Of a stretch of DNA of 15,699 bases, positions 1-8,571 are shown one piece after another. Within the stretch, counting starts at the first letter, position 1. Every line of letters starts with the position of its first letter. A program made the position numbers and the translations under genes. Source of the DNA: an uncultured Anaerolineales bacterium (lineage in GTDB: Bacteria; Chloroflexota; Anaerolineae; Anaerolineales; Villigracilaceae); the NCBI GenBank assembly GCA_937928015.1, contig CALFXA010000048.1, positions 1 through 15,699 of the forward strand, read 5' to 3'. The notes beneath the pieces were generated by a model. That model saw nothing but the letters and a program-made list of their open reading frames with translations. It did no database searches and was not told the DNA's origin.

Positions 1-145
<145 letters not shown>

Positions 146-157
146 TACCTTGAAATG

Positions 158-197
158 ATGTGCGGGGTCCGCGAGACCCCGCACATTTGTCTATATT
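158..197 (+). terminator. Hairpin terminator after argF
   Basis: A perfect 12-bp inverted repeat (158-169 with 175-186) encloses a 5-nt loop CGCGA. The stem core is GC-rich and is followed by TTGTCTATATT. This fits a Rho-independent terminator with an imperfect U-tract. It ends only 32 nt before the rocD start, so it could also act as a leader hairpin in read-through mRNA. Confidence 0.7.
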
Positions 198-218
198 CAA
201 ATTTCCGAAAGGTGCTGA

Positions 219-1421
219 ATGAATACCAAAGACTTTATCGCGATGGAAGAGCAGTACGGCGCTCACAACTATCACCCGCTGGATGTGGTCATCGAGCGGG
301 CTGAAGGGGTGTGGGTCTACGATGTGGAAGGCAGGAAATATCTCGATTGTCTGAGCGCGTACTCGGCGGTCAACCAGGGGCACGTGCACCCCGCCATCCT
401 CCAGACGCTGGTGGAGCAGGCGGGCAAGGTCACGCTGACCTCGCGCGCCTTCCGCAACGACCAGTTGCCGCTGCTCTACAAGGAACTCTCCGAGATGACG
501 GGCTACGAGATGTCCCTGCCGATGAACTCGGGCGCGGAAGCGGTCGAGACGGCCGTCAAGCTGGCGCGTAAGTGGGCTTACCAGGTCAAGAAGGTTCCGC
601 GCCACCAGGCTGAGATCATCGTGGCGGCGGGCAACTTCCACGGCCGCACCGTGACCATCGTATCGTTTTCGACCGAACCACTTTATCGCGATGACTTTGG
701 GCCGTTCACGCCTGGCTTTATCACCGTCAAATACGGTGATGCTGCTGCCATCGAGAAGGCCATCACACCCAATACCGCGGCTGTGATGCTGGAGCCGATC
801 CAGGGCGAGGCGGGTGTGATCATCCCGCCTGCGGGTTATCTCAAGGCCGTGGCCGAGATCTGCAAGAAGAACAACGTGCTCTTCATCGCAGACGAAATCC
901 AGACGGGGCTTGCGCGCACGGGCAAGCTGTTTGCCTGTCAGCACGAGGACGTTCGCCCCGATGTGACTATCATCGGCAAGGCGCTGGCGGGCGGCTTCTA
1001 TCCCATCTCGGCGGTGCTGGCCGACCAGTCCATCCTGGGCCTGTTCCAGGCGGGCGAACACGGTTCGACCTTTGGCGGGAATCCGCTGGCGGCGGCTGTG
1101 GCGCGCACCGCGCTCAAGGTCATCCGTGAGGAAAAGCTGGCGCAGCGCGCGGCTGAACTCGGCGAGTACTTTGTCGAGCAGTTGAGCGAGATTCCCAGCC
1201 CGCACATCAAGGAAGTGCGCGGCAAGGGTCTGCTGATCGGCGTGGAACTCAAGCCTGAGGCGGGCGGTGCCCGTCGCTTCTGCGAGCAGTTGAAGGCGCG
1301 CGGCATTCTGGCGAAGGAGACGCACGACAACGTCATCCGCTTTGCGCCGCCGCTGGTGATCGAAAAGGAAACCGTCGATTGGGCTTTGCCGCATATTCGC
1401 GAAGTCTTGAATATGGCGTAA
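219..1421 (+). CDS. rocD: Ornithine aminotransferase (ornithine--oxo-acid transaminase)
   Basis: A 400-residue class III PLP aminotransferase that moves the delta-amino group of ornithine to 2-oxoglutarate, giving glutamate semialdehyde and glutamate (cytoplasm). Visible motifs: [12 protein letters not shown] (Tyr48, equivalent to the ornithine-specific Tyr of human OAT), [10 protein letters not shown] around 103-112 for cofactor phosphate binding, NFHGRT with Arg143 (equivalent to the substrate-carboxylate Arg), [19 protein letters not shown] with Asp225 against the PLP ring nitrogen, and [10 protein letters not shown] with the Schiff-base Lys254. These OAT-specific residues argue against acetylornithine or GABA aminotransferase. 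Length is normal. The ATG is preceded by AAAGG at 208-212. It begins a likely operon with ald (25-nt gap) and the CoA-transferase, suggesting ornithine/arginine catabolism or proline-glutamate interconversion. Confidence 0.95.
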   Translation: MNTKDFIAMEEQYGAHNYHPLDVVIERAEGVWVYDVEGRKYLDCLSAYSAVNQGHVHPAILQTLVEQAGKVTLTSRAFRNDQLPLLYKELSEMTGYEMSLPMNSGAEAVETAVKLARKWAYQVKKVPRHQAEIIVAAGNFHGRTVTIVSFSTEPLYRDDFGPFTPGFITVKYGDAAAIEKAITPNTAAVMLEPIQGEAGVIIPPAGYLKAVAEICKKNNVLFIADEIQTGLARTGKLFACQHEDVRPDVTIIGKALAGGFYPISAVLADQSILGLFQAGEHGSTFGGNPLAAAVARTALKVIREEKLAQRAAELGEYFVEQLSEIPSPHIKEVRGKGLLIGVELKPEAGGARRFCEQLKARGILAKETHDNVIRFAPPLVIEKETVDWALPHIREVLNMA

Positions 1422-1446
1422 ATCTTTGAGCATGTTGGAGGTTGCC

Positions 1447-2550
1447 ATGAATATAGGAATTCCAAAGGAACGACGCCCGTTCGAATACCGCGTGGGCATG
1501 TCCCCCGCGGGCGTGGAGATCCTGACCCAGCAGGGACACAGGGTCTATCTGGAACATGATGCGGGAGTGGGGGCGGGCTTCAGCGACCAGGAATACGAAA
1601 AGGCGGGCGCGCGCCTGGCCTATTCCCCCGAAGAGGTCTTTGGCCGCTCGGACCTGCTGCTCAAGGTGGCTCGCCCGATGAAAGAGGAACTGGAATGGCT
1701 CCAGCCTGGTGCCGTTGTGGCGGGCCTGCTCCATCTGGCTTCGGCCCAACAGGATAAGGTGGACATCCTGCTCCAGAAGAACATCACGGCGGTCTCCTAC
1801 GAGCAGATTCAACTGGCGGATGGATCCCTGCCTGTGTTGCGCCCGTTCAGTCAGATCGGCGGGATGATGGCTGCGCAGACGGCTGCCCGCTTGCTCCAGA
1901 ACAACTGGGGCGGCAAGGGCATCCTGATCGGCGGCGTGCCGGGCGTCCCGCCTGCCGAGGTGGTCATCATCGGCGCGGGCGTGGTCGGACGGAATGCGGC
2001 GCACGGCTTCCTCGGCCTCGGCGCGCACGTCACCATGATCGACATCAACATCAACGCGCTCCAACGCGTCGCGGATCATTGCCCCGGGGTGGCGACCATG
2101 GTGTCCACCAAGCGCAATATCGAGCGCGCCACCGCCTATGCAGACGTGGTGGTGGGCGCGGTGCTCAAGCCTGGCGAGCGCGCCCCAATCCTGGTCACGC
2201 GCGAGATGGTGCAGGCCATGAAACCGCGCTCGGTCATCATCGACGTGAGCATCGACGAGGGTGGCTGCATCGAGACCTCGCGTCCGACCACGCACGACCA
2301 TCCAACCTATGAAGAAGAAGGCGTGCTGCATTATTGCGTGCCGAACATGCCTGGCGTGGTGGCCCGCACGGCTACACATGCCTTCGTCAATGCGTCGGTG
2401 CCGTTCATTGTCGAGATGGCGGACAAGGGCATCGAGCAGGCCATGCGGGATAATGCGGCCATCGAGGCTGCCGTCGTCACCCACGCGGGCAAGCTCCATC
2501 ACATGAATCGAAAAACGGACCGACGGGAGGTAGAGGATGGACTGGACTAA
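1447..2550 (+). CDS. ald: Alanine dehydrogenase
   Basis: A 367-residue NAD-dependent L-alanine dehydrogenase that converts L-alanine, NAD+ and water to pyruvate, ammonium and NADH, reversibly (soluble hexamer in known members). The N-terminus IGIPKERRPFEYRVGMSP is typical. Lys73 (LLKVARP) and His96 (LLHLA) sit where the pyruvate-binding Lys and catalytic His of the Mycobacterium enzyme lie. The Rossmann motif GAGVVG is at 176-181 with acidic Asp199 at the end of beta-2, favouring NAD over NADP. IDEGGCIETSRPTTHDHPTY and YCVPNMPG are family signatures. The ATG at 1447 is chosen over an in-frame TTG at 1426 because GGAGG (1437-1441) sits 5 nt before it. The last 14 bp overlap the CoA-transferase gene, so translation is probably coupled. 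In a fermenter it may either burn alanine or make it as an electron sink. Confidence 0.96.
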   Translation: MNIGIPKERRPFEYRVGMSPAGVEILTQQGHRVYLEHDAGVGAGFSDQEYEKAGARLAYSPEEVFGRSDLLLKVARPMKEELEWLQPGAVVAGLLHLASAQQDKVDILLQKNITAVSYEQIQLADGSLPVLRPFSQIGGMMAAQTAARLLQNNWGGKGILIGGVPGVPPAEVVIIGAGVVGRNAAHGFLGLGAHVTMIDININALQRVADHCPGVATMVSTKRNIERATAYADVVVGAVLKPGERAPILVTREMVQAMKPRSVIIDVSIDEGGCIETSRPTTHDHPTYEEEGVLHYCVPNMPGVVARTATHAFVNASVPFIVEMADKGIEQAMRDNAAIEAAVVTHAGKLHHMNRKTDRREVEDGLD

Positions 2551-3847
2551 GATCTACAACAGCCGCCTGACCACGGCTGAGCAGGCGGTCAAGGTCATCC
2601 AGAGCCATGACCGTCTCTTCCTGACGGGTAATGTCTCGGTCCCGAAGGTGCTGTTGGGTGCGCTCGTGGATCGTGCCCACGAACTGGAAGACGTGGAGAT
2701 CTGCCAGGCGCTGACCATCGGCCCCGCCGATTACGTCAAGCCCGAGATGGAAGGCCACCTGCGCGTCAACACGCTGTTCATCAGCGGCAACGTCCGTAAG
2801 GCGGTGCAGGAAGGCCGCGCTGATTTCACCCCCGTACTGCTTTCGGAATTCCCGCTGCTCTTCAAGAACAAGGTCCTGCCCGTGGACGTGGCCGTGATCC
2901 ACGTGTCCCTGCCCGACGAGCACGGCTTCTGCAGCCTGGGCGTGGAAGTGGGCCTGACCAAGTCGGCGGCGGAGTCGGCCAAGATCATCATCGCCGAGGT
3001 CAACGAGCAGATGCCGCGTACCCTGGGCGATTCCTTCATCCATGTCAGCCGCCTGACCCACATCGTCCACACCGACTACCCCATCCCCGAGATGGCCATG
3101 GGCGAGGAAGGCGACATGCAGGTGGTCGAGAATATCGCTGGCCACATCGCGGGGTTGATCCCCGACGGCGCCACCATGCAAATGGGTATCGGCGCCATCC
3201 CTGACGCGGTGCTGGGTTTCCTCAAGCACAAACGCGACCTGGGCATCCACAGCGAGCTGTTCTCGGACGGCGTGATCGATCTGGTGGAGTCGGGCGTGTT
3301 CACCAATGCGCGCAAGACCTTGCATCCAGGCAAGATCGTGGCAGGCTTCATCCTCGGCACCAAACGCCTGTACGATTGGGTGGACGACAACCCGATGATC
3401 GAGTTGCACCGCACGGAATACATCAACGACCCGTTCGTGGTGGCGCAGAACGAGCGCATGGTGGCGATCAATTCGGCCATCGAAGTGGACCTGACGGGCC
3501 AGGTCTGCGCCGACAGCATCGGTCCCAAGTTCTACAGCGGCGTCGGCGGCCAGTTGGACTTCATCTACGGCGCATCCCGCTCGAAGGGCGGCGTGCCGAT
3601 CATTGCTCTGCCCAGCACCACGACCCTGCGCGACGGGACGTTGATCTCGCGTATCGCGGCCATGCTCAAGCCTGGCGCGGGTGTGGTGACCAGCCGCAAC
3701 CATGTCCATTACGTGGTGACGGAATATGGCGTGGCCGACCTGTACGGCAAAACCATCCGCCAGCGTGCGCTGCAATTGATCAACATTGCGCACCCCGATT
3801 TCCGCGCTGACCTCGAAAAGCAAGCCAAAGAATTACACTGGATATAA
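2537..3847 (+). CDS. Acyl-CoA:carboxylate CoA-transferase (4-hydroxybutyrate/acetate type; acetyl-CoA hydrolase family)
   Basis: A 436-residue member of the acetyl-CoA hydrolase/transferase family. These enzymes pass CoA between acyl-CoA and a free carboxylate through a glutamyl-CoA thioester. The catalytic Glu is most likely Glu240 in HSELFSDGV. QMGIGAIPDAV (215-225), INSAIEVDLTGQVCADSIG and FIYGASRSKGG are strongly conserved in 4-hydroxybutyrate and butyryl-CoA:acetate CoA-transferases, and the length (430-440) fits that branch better than the roughly 500-residue succinyl-CoA:acetate enzymes. The exact acyl donor cannot be read from sequence. The start is supported by GGGAGG at 2525-2530, and the gene begins inside the ald coding region. 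With rocD and ald it suggests fermentation of amino-acid carbon with energy recovered as acyl-CoA. Pure hydrolase activity is an alternative. Confidence 0.88.
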   Translation: MDWTKIYNSRLTTAEQAVKVIQSHDRLFLTGNVSVPKVLLGALVDRAHELEDVEICQALTIGPADYVKPEMEGHLRVNTLFISGNVRKAVQEGRADFTPVLLSEFPLLFKNKVLPVDVAVIHVSLPDEHGFCSLGVEVGLTKSAAESAKIIIAEVNEQMPRTLGDSFIHVSRLTHIVHTDYPIPEMAMGEEGDMQVVENIAGHIAGLIPDGATMQMGIGAIPDAVLGFLKHKRDLGIHSELFSDGVIDLVESGVFTNARKTLHPGKIVAGFILGTKRLYDWVDDNPMIELHRTEYINDPFVVAQNERMVAINSAIEVDLTGQVCADSIGPKFYSGVGGQLDFIYGASRSKGGVPIIALPSTTTLRDGTLISRIAAMLKPGAGVVTSRNHVHYVVTEYGVADLYGKTIRQRALQLINIAHPDFRADLEKQAKELHWI

Positions 3848-3848
3848 T
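3843..3848 (+). promoter_or_regulatory. Possible -10 box for pyruvate kinase
   Basis: A perfect TATAAT overlaps the stop codon of the CoA-transferase gene, 81 nt before the pyk ATG. No convincing -35 hexamer lies at the usual distance, and a TG dinucleotide two bases too far upstream only loosely resembles an extended -10. If used, the mRNA leader would include the hairpin at 3867-3906. One or two chance TATAAT matches are expected in a window this size. Confidence 0.3.
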
Positions 3849-3866
3849 CAGGTAAAAGTGTGGTAA

Positions 3867-3909
3867 AACAAGAGCCGCGACGCAACTTCTGCCGCGGCTC
3901 GTTGTTATT
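3867..3909 (+). terminator. Hairpin between CoA-transferase and pyk (terminator or leader hairpin)
   Basis: GAGCCGCG (3872-3879) pairs with CGCGGCTC (3893-3900) over a 13-nt loop; AACAA (3867-3871) pairs with TTGTT (3902-3906) if G3901 bulges, giving a 13-bp arm. The T-rich tail GTTGTTATT fits an intrinsic terminator. It lies 22 nt before the pyk start, with only the ribosome-binding site in between, so it may be an attenuator rather than a full stop. Confidence 0.6.
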
Positions 3910-3928
3910 CCTATGGAGGTATCATTCC

Positions 3929-5398
<1,470 letters not shown>

Positions 5399-5428
5399 CA
5401 AGGCGGATCGTCGATCCTACCCTGCTCG

Positions 5429-5461
5429 ATAGCGCGAGACATATCTCGCGCTATTATTTTT
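5429..5461 (+). terminator. Rho-independent terminator of the pyk transcript
   Basis: A perfect 11-bp inverted repeat (5429-5439 with 5444-5454), tetraloop CATA, then TATTTTT. The T-tract exists only on the plus strand, so it stops pyk transcription. Its last base is also the last base of the convergent EamA gene, so the two genes meet with almost no spacer. Confidence 0.9.
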
Positions 5462-6332
5462 CCGTACTGGCGATGACCAGACCGATTCCAATCAGCAATC
5501 CCCCGAATAGGAACAACGGCGTGATGACCTCGCCCAGGAACAATGCGCCAAGAAGTGTGCCGACCACGGGCTGCGCGAAGAAGGTCAGTGAAGCGACTGC
5601 GGCAGGTAATTCGGCAAAGGCGTAATTCCATAGGAACATGGCCAGGGCGGTCGAGATGATTCCCAGAAACAGGATGCCGCCAATCGTCCCAAGCGTGATG
5701 GGCCCCAGTCCCTGTGTGTTCACTTCCCAGGCGCCGAAGGCCAGGCTCGAAGGCAGTCCGCCCACCAGCATGATGGCAGTCGGCAGGACGACATCCATAT
5801 TCTGCGTCACCTTGCGGACCAACACCGAATACAGCGCCCAGGTCAGGGCGGCGGCCAGCAGACTGAGATTGCCCCAAAACAGGCCGGGGGAAAGTTCCGC
5901 CGTGCGCGGGTCGATGACGGCCACCACGCCCAGGGTCGAGACCAACAGGGCGACCAGGCGGCGGGGAGTCGTCCGCTCGCCGAGCAGGAACGGGGCAAAG
6001 AGCAGGATGAAGGCGGGCGTGGCCGAGGTCACCAGCGATCCGTTCGAGGCCGTGGAGAGTTTGGTCCCCACGAATTGGAATCCGAGTGAGATGCCGTATC
6101 CCATCACGCCTACGCCGAAGATCTGCCAGATCTGCTTCGCCGTCAGACTGGGTTTGGGACGCAGGGCGATGACCAAGCTCAGGGTCAGGATGCCCAGGAT
6201 CAGGCGGGTGCTGAGCAGCGCGAAGGGCGGAATAACTTCCAGGACCACCTTGCTGACTACGTACATGCCGCCCCAGATAGCCGCCGCGCCCAGGCCTGCC
6301 AGCAGGCCAAGAAAGGAATGTTTGTGCTGCAT
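5454..6332 (-). CDS. EamA/DMT-family permease
   Basis: A 292-residue inner-membrane protein of the drug/metabolite transporter superfamily. It shows about ten hydrophobic helices arranged as two EamA repeats. The first begins at residue 8 with LAGLGAAAIWGGMYVVSK and ends near FLLGERTTPRR; the second begins near FWGNLSLLAAALTWALYSVLVRK and ends with FLGEVITPLFLFGGLLIGIGL. The GE..T/P pattern before the last helix of each repeat is a hallmark of the family. Substrate is unknown; relatives export amino acids or other metabolites. The ATG at 6332 is chosen because the in-frame extension upstream runs through a terminator palindrome and lacks membrane-protein character. There is no good Shine-Dalgarno site, but TATAAT lies 9 nt before the ATG, so the mRNA may be leaderless. 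Confidence 0.9.
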   Translation of the reverse strand: MQHKHSFLGLLAGLGAAAIWGGMYVVSKVVLEVIPPFALLSTRLILGILTLSLVIALRPKPSLTAKQIWQIFGVGVMGYGISLGFQFVGTKLSTASNGSLVTSATPAFILLFAPFLLGERTTPRRLVALLVSTLGVVAVIDPRTAELSPGLFWGNLSLLAAALTWALYSVLVRKVTQNMDVVLPTAIMLVGGLPSSLAFGAWEVNTQGLGPITLGTIGGILFLGIISTALAMFLWNYAFAELPAAVASLTFFAQPVVGTLLGALFLGEVITPLFLFGGLLIGIGLVIASTEK

Positions 6333-6341
6333 AATTCGCCG

Positions 6342-6347
6342 ATTATA
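6342..6347 (-). promoter_or_regulatory. -10 box for the EamA gene
   Basis: On the minus strand TATAAT stands 9 nt before the EamA ATG, just after the terminator palindrome at 6354-6395. Transcription from it would start at or within a few bases of the start codon. No clear -35 hexamer is seen; the matching position falls inside the palindrome. Confidence 0.4.
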
Positions 6348-6353
6348 TTCGAG

Positions 6354-6395
6354 AATCAAAAGTTCCCTCTTTGCACGAAGAGGGAACTTTTGATT
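6354..6395 (-). terminator. Terminator with perfect 18-bp stem after the KAS III-like gene
   Basis: Bases 6354-6371 are exactly complementary to 6378-6395, with a 6-nt loop. On the minus strand the distal arm contains GGGAACTTTTGATT, so the U-tract is partly within the stem. It lies 14 nt after the KAS III-like stop codon and ends 21 nt before the EamA start. Because the palindrome is perfect and has A/T outer arms, it could work in both directions. Confidence 0.8.
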
Positions 6396-6409
6396 GGGTT
6401 TGAAGTAGA

Positions 6410-7651
6410 TTACCCGCCGAGTTCCACGGCCAGGGTATCGTAGTAGGTGCCCGCGCCGAAGCCGTCGATCAGAATGTGATCGCCAGGCTTCAGGTCGGGC
6501 AACTTCCGCAGGAAGGCGATCATGTTCGAGGCCGCGCTGACGTTGCCAAAGTCGTTCAACAGCCACGGCATGGACAGACTGATGCCTTCATTTTGCAGGT
6601 GCTTCTGCTTGAGCAGGTTGATCTTGTAATTGGCATGATGCACAATAGCGACCGCCAGCGATTTTCCGCTCATGCCGAGTTGACTCAGTTTATCCTGATA
6701 GGCCTGATAAGCGTCGCGCACCACCTGCACGCCCGTGCGCACGAAGAGCTTGACCATACCCATCGGTCCCGCCATGACAATCGAGGATCCATCGGTCGGT
6801 TCGTGCATCAGTCCCGCCACGCGGATGTTGGTGGCGCTGGTCTGGGTCACGTCGATATTCCAACTGCCGTCGATCTTCTGTACCGAGTGCGGATAGTTCA
6901 TCTGCACCTGAAGGACGCCTTCCGTATCGTAGGACTCGAACGAGCGGCCCGCCAGGAACTTCATGGTCTGGTCAGGGATGATGCCAATCACGCCTGCGGC
7001 ATTTCCGAAGAGCTGAAGGGCGTTCGCGTCGCGTGACAAGTTGATGAAGCGGCTCAGGCCTTCGATGCCGCCCACCAGCACCTTCTTTCCACGCAGACGC
7101 TCGGCGATGTTTTGCGAGAGTCCCTTGTTCTCGGGCAGGTCGGGGTTGAGCGCTAGATGCAGACTGCTGACCGATCCATCGCAGGCCTTGTGGACAGCCA
7201 CCTTGAGTGCGCCGTCGGGAATGCCCGCCGAGCGGGCGATGCGCTCAAGATAATCTTCCGAAATCGGAGCGCTCATCCCGATCAGGATGCCTTCCACCTC
7301 GGAGGGGTCCCAACCGCAGGACAGGGCGGCTTCACGTAGAAAGCGCGCGCCCATCTTCACTTCGAGTTCCAGGTTCTCTTCCCTGCTCAAGTTTGTGATG
7401 TGATGGCGGCTGAGGAATCCCAGCTCGGCCAGATTCAAACGTGCGGAGTCGGGGATGGGAGTGCCCAGTCGGCTTTCGAGCATGCGCGGCAGGGAGGCAT
7501 TATCGTAGCTCTCGCCCCAGGTGCCGTACACGCCGCCAATGCGGACCTGTGAGTTGGTCACGCGCGCCAAGCCGAACGGCACGCCCTGGCCGATGGGAAC
7601 GACGCCTTTTTCCACGTCGGGTCTTTCAAAGAAGGAGAGGTTGGTTTCCAT
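6410..7651 (-). CDS. 3-oxoacyl-ACP synthase III-like thiolase-fold enzyme (long form)
   Basis: A 413-residue protein with the KAS III catalytic triad: Cys157 in HKACDGS, His338 in VHHANYKI (compare PHQANxRI of FabH) and Asn370 in FGNVSAAS. A glycine-rich C-terminal IDGFGAGTYYDT matches the end of this fold. KAS III enzymes condense an acyl-CoA starter with malonyl-ACP or a related acceptor. It is about 90 residues longer than FabH, with an N-terminal extension of roughly 35 residues and added sequence in the middle, so housekeeping FabH is unlikely; a specialised acyl-condensing enzyme is more likely. No acyl carrier protein or reductase gene is adjacent. The ATG at 7651 follows AAAGGA by 9 nt, and is preferred to an in-frame TTG at 7684. 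Neighbours upstream are a GNAT-like fusion and a UbiA prenyltransferase, which hints at lipid or quinone chemistry. Confidence 0.8.
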   Translation of the reverse strand: METNLSFFERPDVEKGVVPIGQGVPFGLARVTNSQVRIGGVYGTWGESYDNASLPRMLESRLGTPIPDSARLNLAELGFLSRHHITNLSREENLELEVKMGARFLREAALSCGWDPSEVEGILIGMSAPISEDYLERIARSAGIPDGALKVAVHKACDGSVSSLHLALNPDLPENKGLSQNIAERLRGKKVLVGGIEGLSRFINLSRDANALQLFGNAAGVIGIIPDQTMKFLAGRSFESYDTEGVLQVQMNYPHSVQKIDGSWNIDVTQTSATNIRVAGLMHEPTDGSSIVMAGPMGMVKLFVRTGVQVVRDAYQAYQDKLSQLGMSGKSLAVAIVHHANYKINLLKQKHLQNEGISLSMPWLLNDFGNVSAASNMIAFLRKLPDLKPGDHILIDGFGAGTYYDTLAVELGG

Positions 7652-7720
7652 AGTCTCTAATCCTTTCGTCTCATGAATAGGCAAACACTATGGAAGCGGG
7701 AAAGTTGCTCTCTTGGGCTT

Positions 7721-7750
7721 CGTGTAGCCACTTTAGGATTTGGAGGTCAA
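7721..7750 (-). promoter_or_regulatory. Weak promoter candidate for the KAS III-like gene
   Basis: The 203-nt gap before this gene (7652-7854) is the largest in the minus-strand block. On the minus strand TTGACC (7750-7745) is followed after 18 nt by TACACG (7726-7721). The -35 is good, the -10 is poor. Only short 5-bp hairpins are seen elsewhere in the gap, none with a T-tract. Confidence 0.25.
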
Positions 7751-7854
7751 ATAGGAATGGCAGAACACATCCGCGCGGACCCTTTGGCTGGTCCTCGCCT
7801 CGGCTTATTCTCCACCTTGAGCGGAATCCGCTGACGGGTCCAGGCGGAGGGGAA

Positions 7855-8502
7855 TTACATCCCGTGGTCGTGGACCACGCTGACGGGCGTGATGCTGCGA
7901 TAGTACCGCCCATCCCTGGTTTGGAATCCCATGCGCTTGAGGTAGGCCTCGTGGCGCGGAATTCCAGGCTCGGAGGTGAAACAGGTAATGCCGCGCTGAC
8001 GGAAGAATTCGGCGCTTTCCTCGAACAGAAAACGACCCGCGCGGAAATCGCGGTAACCAGGGATGACAAAGTCGAGCACCACGCGTGCCTGGTCTCCGTC
8101 CTGATGGACGACCAGCGCGCCTGCGGGCACCATGTTCCGCAATACGAAGACCGCCACATCTTCGGGATGCGGATCGAATTTGTAGTTGGGGAAATATTCC
8201 GTCACGCCCTCTTGGTAATACTCGACGAAGCTTTTGAGGTAGGCGCTGTCGGGACGCACTTCGAGCAGTTTGAAGTAATCCTTCTGACGCCACATCTGGA
8301 TAAGGTAGTAGATGTCGATGCCGACGATGAGGCTGTTGAGCGCGGCCACGGGGTAGGCGCGGATCAACAGCCCGTACACCAGCAGGGTCAAGGCGCCGAA
8401 GACGTTGATCAGCCGCAGCCGCAGCAGGGACTTCATGGTCATCGAAATCCCCACCAGCGCCGAGCCGAGATAGCCGATGAGCTGTAATTGTTCCTGGGTC
8501 AT
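7855..8502 (-). CDS. YgjV-like membrane domain fused to a GNAT-type acetyltransferase domain
   Basis: A 215-residue two-part protein. Residues about 6-70 form three hydrophobic helices (GYLGSALVGISMTMKSLLRL, then NVFGALTLLVYGLL and a third ending at IYYLIQMW), resembling the small inner-membrane YgjV family. Residues about 80-205 look like a GNAT acyltransferase: a core strand VVLDFVIPGYRDFRAGRF (141-158), where the R...G pair would contact acetyl-CoA, an amphipathic helix, a strand near ITCFTSEPG, and HEAYLKRMGF (185-193), the usual GNAT C-terminal signature. The catalytic domain would thus be tethered at the cytoplasmic membrane face. The substrate is unknown. The start is supported by CAGGAGAG about 7 nt upstream. 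It follows the UbiA gene by 69 nt. Family naming rests on pattern recognition, and the fusion itself is directly visible. Confidence 0.75.
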   Translation of the reverse strand: MTQEQLQLIGYLGSALVGISMTMKSLLRLRLINVFGALTLLVYGLLIRAYPVAALNSLIVGIDIYYLIQMWRQKDYFKLLEVRPDSAYLKSFVEYYQEGVTEYFPNYKFDPHPEDVAVFVLRNMVPAGALVVHQDGDQARVVLDFVIPGYRDFRAGRFLFEESAEFFRQRGITCFTSEPGIPRHEAYLKRMGFQTRDGRYYRSITPVSVVHDHGM

Positions 8503-8551
8503 GTCTCTCTCCTGAGTCCAAATCCTTTTCCTGTTGTTACGGAAGCGGCCA

Positions 8552-8557
8552 AGTATA
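8552..8557 (-). promoter_or_regulatory. Possible -10 box before the YgjV-GNAT gene
   Basis: TATACT on the minus strand, about 50 nt before the start codon, is the same hexamer as in the GntR promoter. The -35 position (TTCCTC) is poor. It would give the fusion gene its own transcript besides read-through from UbiA. Confidence 0.25.
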
Positions 8558-8571
8558 CCGCCGCTGTCGAC

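Noticed and set aside
3860..3928. N-terminal extension of pyruvate kinase from GTG at 3860
   Set aside because: It would be translated through the hairpin, shows no conservation with the family, and the ATG at 3929 has a strong ribosome-binding site.
6354..6395. The perfect 18-bp inverted repeat as a mobile-element end or attachment site
   Set aside because: It sits exactly at the end of a gene with a 6-nt loop and T-tract, has no second copy or flanking duplication, and no transposase is present; a terminator explains it.
6333..6566. Extended N-terminus of the EamA protein from 6566
   Set aside because: The extension passes through the 18-bp palindrome and overlaps the end of the KAS III-like gene; the added residues are Arg-rich and unlike a membrane protein.
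7652..7854. A small RNA or short gene in the 203-nt gap
   Set aside because: Only 5-bp hairpins without T-tracts and no short frame with a ribosome-binding site were seen.
7805..8521. Second long frame on the minus strand overlapping the YgjV-GNAT gene
   Set aside because: The 7855-8502 frame has membrane helices, GNAT motifs and a ribosome-binding site; the other is Arg-rich and featureless.
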